A DNA stretch of 64,000 nt from Flaviflagellibacter sp963786225. Lineage in GTDB: Bacteria; Pseudomonadota; Alphaproteobacteria; Rhizobiales; Methylopilaceae. The position numbers were made by a program, and so were the translations under genes. The notes beneath the pieces are model-generated. The model did no database searches. It was not told the DNA's origin and was given only the letters and a program-made list of their open reading frames with translations. The stretch is from positions 1 to 64,000 of the forward strand of contig CAWAYQ010000016.1 in NCBI GenBank assembly GCA_963786225.1, written 5' to 3'. Positions within the stretch are counted from its first letter, which is position 1; every line of letters begins with the position of its first letter. Shown here in pieces: positions 44,032-51,177 of the stretch.

Positions 44032-44763
44032 TCAGTGCTCCGCCAGCATTCCGGGCACCGCGACGCGCCTTTCGATCATCCGCATCCCGGTGACCACGAA
44101 GGCGTTGACGACAAGATAGATCAATGTCGCGGCGGTGAACGCCTCGAACACCTGGAACGAATATTCCTGCATGGCGCGCGCGCGCGCGGTGAGTTCGAGG
44201 AGGCCGATGGTCAGCGCCACGGACGAGTTCTTGATGAGGTTCAGGAACTCGGAGGTCAGCGGCGGCAGCACGACGCGAAGTGCGCGCGGCAGAAGTACAT
44301 AGCGATAGGACTGGAAGGTGGTCAGGCCGAGCGCGGTTGCGGCCATGGCCTGCCCGGCGGGCAGGCTCGCGATCCCCGCCCATGTCTGCGTGGCGACGCG
44401 TGCGGACGTGAACAAGCCGAGCCCGATGACGGAAATATAGAACGACGAGTTCGGCAGCTGTTTGAGCCAGGTGCCCCAGCTTTGCGGGAGAAGCTCGGGC
44501 AGCACAAAGTACCACAGGAACAGCTGCACGATGATCGGGATATTGCGGAAGAGTTCGATATAGGCCGACGCAAATCCCCGCGCCCATTTGGAGGGCAGAG
44601 TGCGCATGATGCCGACGGTCCAGCCACAGGACAGTGCGATGATCCAGGCCAGTATGGACACGGCGATCGTGAACCAGAGGCCCGACAGCAGCATGTCGAG
44701 ATAGGTGCCGGTGCCCTCGGGCGAGGGGTCGAAGAAGATGCCCCAGTTCCAGTTATAGTTCAT
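44032..44763 (-). CDS. gltJ: Glutamate/aspartate-type ABC transporter permease
   Basis: A 243-residue permease opening MNYNWNWGIFFDPSPEGTGT, the characteristic GltJ start, then DMLLSGLWFTIAVSILAWII, AYIELFRNIPIIVQLFLWYF and the loop GQAMAATALGLTTFQSYRYV. Lies 79 bp after the binding-protein gene. Confidence 0.9.
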   Translation of the reverse strand: MNYNWNWGIFFDPSPEGTGTYLDMLLSGLWFTIAVSILAWIIALSCGWTVGIMRTLPSKWARGFASAYIELFRNIPIIVQLFLWYFVLPELLPQSWGTWLKQLPNSSFYISVIGLGLFTSARVATQTWAGIASLPAGQAMAATALGLTTFQSYRYVLLPRALRVVLPPLTSEFLNLIKNSSVALTIGLLELTARARAMQEYSFQVFEAFTAATLIYLVVNAFVVTGMRMIERRVAVPGMLAEH

Positions 44764-44842
44764 CTGACGGGCCCGCCTGCGTCAGGCGCGTGAGCGCCTG
44801 ACGCATTGTTACGCGCGGTGATGATCGCGCGGTGTCTCAAGA

Positions 44843-45754
44843 TCAGCTCTTATAGTCGGCCGGATCGCCCGACGAGGTCGGGTTGTCGATGACCTTCTGG
44901 AACGATTTGCCGATCGGGATATTCAGGTTGATGCCCTTGGGCGGGATCGGCTGCGTGAACCACTTGTTGTAGATCGTCTTGATCTCGCCCGACTTGTAGA
45001 CGGCGGTCATGGCGTCATCGACGACCTTCTTGTAGGCGGTGTCGTTGAGCGGAAGCATGATGCCGTAGGGCTCGACCGAAAGCGCATCTTCGGAGATCAC
45101 GTAGAGCGAGGGATCCTTCGAACTCGCGGCGAGCGAGGCGAGAAGGATGTCGTCCATCACGAACGCCGCCGCGCGGTCGGTTTCGACCATGAGGAAGGCT
45201 TCCGCATGATCCTTCGCCGGCAGGATCGTCATGCCGAGATTCTGCGCGGTGTTGAGTTCGTTGATCTGCTTGATGTTGGTCGTGCCCGAGGTCGAGACGA
45301 CGGTCTTGCCCTTGAGGTCGGCGAGCGTCTTGAGGTTGTTCGCCTTCTTCGAGACGAAGCGGTTGGCCGTCACGAAATGCGTGATGGTAAAGGACACCTG
45401 CTTCTGGCGGTCGAGATTGTTCGTGGTCGAACCGCATTCGAGATCGACCGTGCCGTTGGCGATCAGCGGAATGCGGGTCGCCGACGTCACCGGGTTGAGC
45501 GCGACCTTCAGGTCAGGCGCCTTCAGGTTGGTCTTCACCGCATCGACGATCTTCATGCAGAGATCCATGGCGTAGCCCACGACCTGCTGCTTGTCGTCGT
45601 AATAGGAGAAGGGAAGCGAGGATTCGCGGTGGCCGATCGTGATCGTTCCGTTATCCTTGATCTTCTTCAGCGTGCCCGTCAGCTCCTGGGCCGAGACCGG
45701 CCCAGCGAGCAGCGCCAAAGCCGCCGCGAGAAGGGAAAGATGTTTGACGCGCAT
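44843..45754 (-). CDS. gltI: Glutamate/aspartate-type ABC transporter substrate-binding protein
   Basis: A 303-residue binding protein. Signal peptide MRVKHLSLLAAALALLAGPV with cleavage near SAQELT. Family segments: LKKIKDNGTITIGHRESSLP, FSYYDDKQQVVGYAMDLCMK, LECGSTTNNLDRQKQVSFTI and HAEAFLMVETDRAAAFVMDD. The start at 45754 is preferred; the 16 codons before it are basic and not signal-like. First gene of the operon. Confidence 0.92.
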   Translation of the reverse strand: MRVKHLSLLAAALALLAGPVSAQELTGTLKKIKDNGTITIGHRESSLPFSYYDDKQQVVGYAMDLCMKIVDAVKTNLKAPDLKVALNPVTSATRIPLIANGTVDLECGSTTNNLDRQKQVSFTITHFVTANRFVSKKANNLKTLADLKGKTVVSTSGTTNIKQINELNTAQNLGMTILPAKDHAEAFLMVETDRAAAFVMDDILLASLAASSKDPSLYVISEDALSVEPYGIMLPLNDTAYKKVVDDAMTAVYKSGEIKTIYNKWFTQPIPPKGINLNIPIGKSFQKVIDNPTSSGDPADYKS

Positions 45755-45898
45755 GTGTTGTTTGCTCCATGTCCGCCGGCCTGTGCCGGTTCTTTGGGTC
45801 ACCCCCCGGTTTCCCGGTCATGATCGTGCGCTTGCCGGCCGATCATTGTCTATAGAAAACGGACACATAGCCCTTGGCCGAACGCCTTTCGTTGGGGA

Positions 45899-46927
45899 TC
45901 AAGGTGCCTTTGGCAGCATTCCCGCCTCGCGATAATAGCGCTCGGCACCGGGATGAAGCGGGATACCGAGCCCTTTCGTCGCGTTGTTTTTCACGATCAG
46001 CTTGCCCTTGGAATGCCCGCCGTCGAGGAGCTTGCGGCTGTTTGCGTTCCACAGGGCTTCGGTCACGCCGTAGATCAGCTTCTCGTCCTGCTTGGCGCTC
46101 GTGACCAGAATCGCGCTGACGCTGATCGTCGGAACGTCGGCGATTCCGGGATAGGTGCCGGCCGGAATGCGGTCCCAGGCAAAGAAGGAGTAGCGCGTCA
46201 GCGCCTTCTCGGCCTGCACCCCCCCGATCGGCACGAGGCCGATCGGCGTCGTGGCGGCAAGTTCGGTAATTGCGCCGACCGGCGCGCCTCCTACGAAGAA
46301 GAAGGCGTCGAGCTCGCCCGCGGCGAGCTTTTTGCCCGCGATGTCCGGTTTCAGATATTCCGGCTTCAGATCGCGTTCGCTGAGGCCGTAGGCGTTAAGG
46401 ATGATGCGCGCGTCGGCGAGCGTGCCGGAACCCGGCTCCTCCAGCGAGACGCGCTTTCCCTTGAGATCGGACACGGTGGCGATGCCGCTCTCCTTGCGCA
46501 CCACGATGTGCACCGTCTCGGGATAGAGATTGGCGATGCCCCGAAGATCAGGGGCTTTTCCCTGGCCCTCGAACACGCCGGTGCCGGTGAATGCCCAATA
46601 GGCGACGTCGGATTGCGTGAAGCCCGCTTCCAGCCGTCCGTTCTGGATGTCGTTGGCATTGGCGATCGCGCCGTTCGCGGCAATCGCGATGGCGACGAGG
46701 CCGGGCACGCCACAGGCGCCGCCGGCATTGCAGGCGCGGCTGCCGGGCGGAGCCGATACGGCATTGGCGATCAACCCGCCAATGGGAAAATAGGTGCCCG
46801 CGGTGCCGCCCGTGCCGATGCGAAAGAACTTCATCTCCTGCGCGGCAAGCGGCGCGCCGAAGACCGTTCCAACAGCAAGAGTGACCGCGAGCCAGAGGCG
46901 CGCGGTTCGAAACCTCGTCACGGACAA
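45899..46927 (-). CDS. TAXI family TRAP transporter solute-binding protein
   Basis: A 342-residue periplasmic protein. Signal peptide MSVTRFRTARLWLAVTLAVG to about residue 29, then FFRIGTGGTAGTYFPIGGLI, ANANDIQNGRLEAGFTQSDV and VSDLKGKRVSLEEPGSGTLA. These are hallmarks of TAXI proteins, which deliver ligands to TRAP-T fused permeases. No permease gene is near. Divergent from hrcA with 48 bp between starts. The permease may lie elsewhere. Confidence 0.9.
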   Translation of the reverse strand: MSVTRFRTARLWLAVTLAVGTVFGAPLAAQEMKFFRIGTGGTAGTYFPIGGLIANAVSAPPGSRACNAGGACGVPGLVAIAIAANGAIANANDIQNGRLEAGFTQSDVAYWAFTGTGVFEGQGKAPDLRGIANLYPETVHIVVRKESGIATVSDLKGKRVSLEEPGSGTLADARIILNAYGLSERDLKPEYLKPDIAGKKLAAGELDAFFFVGGAPVGAITELAATTPIGLVPIGGVQAEKALTRYSFFAWDRIPAGTYPGIADVPTISVSAILVTSAKQDEKLIYGVTEALWNANSRKLLDGGHSKGKLIVKNNATKGLGIPLHPGAERYYREAGMLPKAP

Positions 46928-46975
46928 CCCACCTGGCAGTCAAACCGGCCCCCCGGCCGGCAGAGGGAATTTTGC

Positions 46976-48136
46976 ATGGGTGATGCGCCCGCACAACCAT
47001 ATCCGCGACTTGTGGTTGACCCTGGGGGTCAGGCGCATGACATTCCCTGTGTGACCCCGCGCATACCACAGTTCGACCCCGGCTTCGGCCTGCCGCAGCT
47101 CAACGAGCGTTCGCGGGAGATCTTCCGCCAGATCGTCGACAGCTATCTCGCGACCGGCGACCCGGTCGGCTCGCGCAACATCGCGCGCTTCCTGTCGGCG
47201 CCCCTGTCGCCGGCCTCGGTCCGCAATGTCATGGCCGATCTCGAAGGCCTCGGCCTGATCCATGCGCCCCATACGAGTGCGGGACGGCTTCCGACCGAAC
47301 TCGGTTTGCGCTTCTTCGTCGACGCCATGCTGGAGATCGGCGAGGTCTCCGAGGACGAGCGGCGGAACATCGAAGCCAAGGTCGCCGGGGCGGGGATCGG
47401 CCGGTCCTTGGACGATGTGCTCGGTCAGGCCTCGCAGCTTCTGTCGGGCCTGTCGCGCGGCGCGGGTGTGGTGGTCACGTCCAAACAGGACGCGCGCTTG
47501 AAACATATCGAATTCGTGCAGCTCGAACCTCGCCGCGCTCTGGTCGTCCTGGTCGGCGAAGACGGTTCGGTTGAAAACCGCGTCCTGCCGTTGCCGCCGG
47601 GCCTACCGGCTTCCGCGCTCGTCGAAGCCACGAACTACCTCAACGCACGCATTCGCGGCCGCACGCTTCAGGAAGTTCGCGCCGATATCGAGCGCGCCCG
47701 CGAAACCGCGCGCGGCGAACTCGACGCCATCACGGCGAGCCTGGTCGATGCCGGACTTGCCAGCTGGGGCGCGGGCGAGGGCGCGGAGCGCCGCCTGATC
47801 GTGCGCGGCCAAGCCAATCTTCTCGAGGATCTCAAGGCGCTCGAAGACCTGGAGCGCGTCCGGCTTTTGCTCGACGATCTCGAGGGCAAGAAGGAAGTGA
47901 TCGAGCTTCTCGGCCGCGCCGAGAGTGCGGACGGCGTCCGCATCTTCATCGGCTCCGAGAACAAGCTCTTTTCGCTGTCGGGATCGTCGATGATCGCGGC
48001 CCCGTTCCATGACGGGCGTCAAAACATCGTGGGTGTCGTCGGTGTGATCGGTCCGACCCGGCTCAACTATGCGCGCGTCGTGCCGATGGTGGATTACACG
48101 GCCAAGGTGGTGGGCCGTCTGCTCGGCGAGAGCTGA
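46976..48136 (+). CDS. hrcA: Heat-inducible transcriptional repressor HrcA
   Basis: A 386-residue repressor of heat-shock genes that binds CIRCE elements. N-terminal winged helix: LNERSREIFRQIVDSYLATG, DPVGSRNIARFLSAPLSPAS and VRNVMADLEGLGLIHAPHTS. Later: LVVLVGEDGSVENRVLPLP and GVVGVIGPTRLNYARVVPMV. ATG 46976 has a GAGGG about 9 bp upstream; GTG 47051 is an alternative closer to the usual start. grpE, which often follows hrcA, is absent here. Confidence 0.95.
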   Translation: MGDAPAQPYPRLVVDPGGQAHDIPCVTPRIPQFDPGFGLPQLNERSREIFRQIVDSYLATGDPVGSRNIARFLSAPLSPASVRNVMADLEGLGLIHAPHTSAGRLPTELGLRFFVDAMLEIGEVSEDERRNIEAKVAGAGIGRSLDDVLGQASQLLSGLSRGAGVVVTSKQDARLKHIEFVQLEPRRALVVLVGEDGSVENRVLPLPPGLPASALVEATNYLNARIRGRTLQEVRADIERARETARGELDAITASLVDAGLASWGAGEGAERRLIVRGQANLLEDLKALEDLERVRLLLDDLEGKKEVIELLGRAESADGVRIFIGSENKLFSLSGSSMIAAPFHDGRQNIVGVVGVIGPTRLNYARVVPMVDYTAKVVGRLLGES

Positions 48137-48243
48137 ATTTCGGTTTCAAACAGGATGTTACCGCGGCCTCGCGGAGTTGCGACGGCCCGCTGGCCGATTT
48201 GCCCGCATTCGCGGGTCAAAAAGGCAGCAGACCCTGACGACGG

Positions 48244-48513
48244 TCAGTGCAGGCTGACCGTTTCGAGTTCGTTTTCCCACGCATTGGCAATCGCCGCTTC
48301 CTTGCTGTCGGTCAGCAGGATCGGCGTGCCGTCGGCGCCGAGCAGCGCAAACAATTCCACGCCGGGCTCGAGATGGGGCGCCTGCGGGAACAGACGGTTG
48401 ATCTCGTCGGACTGCATGGTCTTGACGTAAGCGATCTTGCCGCCACCGAGGATCGCGAGCTGTTCAGCCGTGATGAACGGGTGGGGGATTGTGGCTTCGC
48501 TTTTGTCGATCAT
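48244..48513 (-). CDS. DUF1150 family protein
   Basis: An 89-residue protein found next to hsp20 genes in many alphaproteobacteria: PHPFITAEQLAILGGGKIAY, VKTMQSDEINRLFPQAPHL and ALLGADGTPILLTDSKEAAI. No known function. It follows the Hsp20 gene by 20 bp on the same strand and is convergent with hrcA. A co-chaperone-like or stress role is only a guess from its neighbour. Confidence 0.9.
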   Translation of the reverse strand: MIDKSEATIPHPFITAEQLAILGGGKIAYVKTMQSDEINRLFPQAPHLEPGVELFALLGADGTPILLTDSKEAAIANAWENELETVSLH

Positions 48514-48533
48514 TTCAACTCACCTCTCCGGCC

Positions 48534-48956
48534 CTAGCTGCGGGCCACAATGTCTATCTTCCGGACGCCGCGTTCCGCCAGCGGCCGCACAAGATCGACG
48601 GTCAAAAGTCCGTGGGACAGATCGGCGGCAAGCACCTCCATGCCCTCGGCCAATACAAACACGCGCTGGAACTGGCGCGCCGCGATGCCGCGATGAAGAA
48701 AGATACGGTCACTCTCCTCCGTTTGACGCCCGCGTATCACAAGTTTTCCCTCTTCCAGAGTCACGCCAAGTTGCCCGGCCGTAAACCCCGCTACCGCTAA
48801 AGTGATGCGGAGGCGGTCGGGCTCCTCGCCCGAAGCAGCGAAGCGTTCCACGTTATAGGGAGGGTAGCCGTCGCCGCTTTTCACCAGACGGTCGAGCGTG
48901 CGCTCCATCTCGTCAAAGCCCAGAAGAAGCGGGCTCGAAAGCTGCGTTCGTGTCAT
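48534..48956 (-). CDS. Small heat-shock protein, Hsp20 family
   Basis: A 140-residue alpha-crystallin-type chaperone. Start MTRTQLSSPLLLGFDEMERT LDRL-type, then YPPYNVERFAASGEEPDRLR, ITLAVAGFTAGQLGVTLEEG, LVIRGRQTEESDRIFLHRGI and the core motif GIAARQFQRVFVLAEGMEVL. A strong GGGAGGG ribosome site lies 8-14 bp upstream. Genes of this kind often carry an RNA thermometer; the 5' leader has short complementary segments but I cannot show one. Confidence 0.93.
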   Translation of the reverse strand: MTRTQLSSPLLLGFDEMERTLDRLVKSGDGYPPYNVERFAASGEEPDRLRITLAVAGFTAGQLGVTLEEGKLVIRGRQTEESDRIFLHRGIAARQFQRVFVLAEGMEVLAADLSHGLLTVDLVRPLAERGVRKIDIVARS

Positions 48957-49368
48957 CCCAAAGCCCTCCCGTGAAGCGGCTTCTCAGGCAGCGAAACCCT
49001 CGAAACAGGCGTCCCGCTTGAGGAACAGATTGGGATTGCCGTCGGCGTTTGCAAGCGTGCGCGCACGAAACCGGACTACCGAACGAAAACCAAAACCGGC
49101 GGTCCGGGGAGCCTCAAATGCCTGCCCTTGAGAAGACCAAAATCACTCGTAAAAAAGCATCAGACGGGAGAGCCGCAAACCGCGTCCTCCGTCTCTGATG
49201 CAAAATGTTGGTCGGGCTCCCGAGCCCGTGAGCACGATCGTTCAGCAGTCGGCGGTCGAGCCCGGCGGACGTTCGCCGTCCGACTGGCCACCCAACACAT
49301 GGTGGCCGTAACGGAACACTTGTGCCGCGGTGGGGGTTGGTGCCCGCTGGAGCCGTCAGGGCGCATTG
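48957..49368. other. Gene-free spacer with two inverted repeats
   Basis: No gene seen. It holds the leader of the hsp20 gene and the region before treZ. An imperfect stem spans 49155-49198 (GCATCAGA ... TCTGATGC), and a perfect one is at 49213-49228 (CGGGCTC, CC, GAGCCCG). Either could end transcription between the divergent units. Promoters for hsp20 (leftward) and treZ (rightward) must lie here. Confidence 0.4.
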
Positions 49369-51177
49369 ATGTTTCGTTTTCACCGCATGCCGTTTGGCGC
49401 CGAACTCGTTGAAGAGGGCGTGCGCTTTTCGCTGTGGGCACCGACCGCCAAAGACGTCGCACTGATCATCGGCAAAGAAAAGCATGCGATGCCGGACGAA
49501 GGGCAGGGCTGGCGGCGGCTCGTCCTGGCAAATGCGAAAGCCGGCACGCGCTACAGCTTCCTCATCGACGGCACGCTCGCGGTTCCCGATCCGGCGTCCC
49601 GCTTTCAACCGGACGATGTATTCGGCGCGAGCGTCGTGGCCGATCCCCGCTCCTATAAATGGCGCGAGGCGACGTGGACCGGCCGGCCTTGGGAAGAGGC
49701 CGTCATCTACGAAGTCCATGTCGGCACGGCGACGCCCGAAGGCACCTATTCCGCGCTTGAGGAGATTCTGCCCAAGCTCGCCGCGCTCGGCATCACGGCA
49801 CTCGAACTCATGCCGCTCGCCGACGTGCCGGGCGCGCGCAATTGGGGCTATGACGGCGTCCTGCCGTTCGCCCCGGAGTCCGCCTACGGCACACCCGACG
49901 ATCTCAAGCGGCTGATCGACCATGCGCACGGCCTCGGCCTGATGGTCCTGCTCGATGTCGTCTACAATCACTTCGGTCCGTCCGGTAATTTTCTCCATGC
50001 CTATGCCGAATGTTTCTTCACGGAACGCCACCGGACCCCGTGGGGCGCCGCCATCAATTGCGACGGCATGCATGCCGCGACGGTCCGCGACTTCTTCATC
50101 GAAAATGCGCTTTACTGGCTCGACGAATTCAATTTCGACGGCCTGCGCCTCGATGCCGTTCACGCCATTCTCGACGACAGCGAGCGCCATCTCCTCGACG
50201 AGCTCGCCGGCCGCGTCCGCGCGGCGTTTCCGGATCGTCACGTCCATCTTGTCCTGGAGAACGAAGCCAACGAAGCGCGCTGGCTGAAACGCGACGGCGC
50301 AATTGCGCGTGCCTACACGGCGCAGTGGGCCGACGACATCCACAATTCCTGGCACGCGTTGATGACCGGCGAGAGCGAGGGCTATTACGAGGATTTCGCC
50401 GACGCGCCGGTGGAGAATTTGGGCCGCGCGCTGGCGGAGGGCTTTGCCTTTCAGGGCGAGTTCGCACGGCATCTCGGACGCGAACGCGGCGAGCCGTCCG
50501 CATTCCTGCCGCCGCAGGCCTTCGTCGCGTTCCTGCAGAACCACGACCAGATCGGAAATCGCGCCTTCGGGGAGCGGCTTTCGCACCTGGTACCCGAGGA
50601 AAAGCTCGGCCTGGCGCGGGCAGCGCTTCTCCTGTCGCCGCAGATCCCGCTTTTGTTCATGGGCGAGGAATGGTCGGCGTCGGCCCCGTTCCAGTTCTTC
50701 GTCGATTTCGCCGAGGTGGAGCTGTCGACCGCGGTGCGCGATGGGCGCCGCCGTGAATTCGAGAAATTCGAGGCCTTCGCCGGCCACGCGGATCGCGTGC
50801 CCGATCCGACGGTCGATGCGACGTTTCTCCGCTCGAAGGTAGATTGGAGCGAGCGCCGGCGCGTGCCGCACGCGGCGGTGTTGTCGGATGTCCGTACCCT
50901 CCTGGCGCTGAGGCACCGCGAAGTCGTCCCGCTTCTCGCGTCCGGATTTTCCGGCGGCTCCTACGATCTGCCGCACGCGGCCGCGCTCGCGATCGAGTGG
51001 CGGTTCGCCGCGGGCAATCTGCGTCTCCTGTTGAATTTCGGCGACGACGTGGTCGAGGCTTTGATCGCCGCCAATGAACGTCTGATCTGGTCGAATGATG
51101 GTGCGGTGCACGAAACCGGGCGCGTTCACCTCACGCGCTGGACCGGCGCCGTCATCAGAAGCGCGAGGAAGGGATGA
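49369..51177 (+). CDS. treZ: Malto-oligosyltrehalose trehalohydrolase
   Basis: A 602-residue GH13 enzyme that releases trehalose from maltooligosyltrehalose. N-terminal carbohydrate-binding-like domain (VRFSLWAPTAKDVALIIGKE), then the barrel: IYEVHVGTATPEGTYSALEE, LLDVVYNHFGPSGNFLHAY, nucleophile Asp in FDGLRLDAVHAI, acid/base Glu in VHLVLENEANEARWL and the third Asp in VAFLQNHDQIGNRAFGERL. The stop overlaps the treY start (ATGA). The start at 49369 (MFRFHRMPFGAELVEEG) has only a weak ribosome site. Intact. Confidence 0.95.
   Translation: MFRFHRMPFGAELVEEGVRFSLWAPTAKDVALIIGKEKHAMPDEGQGWRRLVLANAKAGTRYSFLIDGTLAVPDPASRFQPDDVFGASVVADPRSYKWREATWTGRPWEEAVIYEVHVGTATPEGTYSALEEILPKLAALGITALELMPLADVPGARNWGYDGVLPFAPESAYGTPDDLKRLIDHAHGLGLMVLLDVVYNHFGPSGNFLHAYAECFFTERHRTPWGAAINCDGMHAATVRDFFIENALYWLDEFNFDGLRLDAVHAILDDSERHLLDELAGRVRAAFPDRHVHLVLENEANEARWLKRDGAIARAYTAQWADDIHNSWHALMTGESEGYYEDFADAPVENLGRALAEGFAFQGEFARHLGRERGEPSAFLPPQAFVAFLQNHDQIGNRAFGERLSHLVPEEKLGLARAALLLSPQIPLLFMGEEWSASAPFQFFVDFAEVELSTAVRDGRRREFEKFEAFAGHADRVPDPTVDATFLRSKVDWSERRRVPHAAVLSDVRTLLALRHREVVPLLASGFSGGSYDLPHAAALAIEWRFAAGNLRLLLNFGDDVVEALIAANERLIWSNDGAVHETGRVHLTRWTGAVIRSARKG

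Noticed and set aside
48957..49000. A ROSE-type RNA thermometer before the hsp20 gene.
   Set aside because: The typical anti-ribosome-site sequence near the GGGAGGG is not seen, and no folding could be run.
49114..51129. A 671-codon open frame on the minus strand opposite treZ.
   Set aside because: No recognisable motif; treZ on the other strand carries all GH13 catalytic residues.
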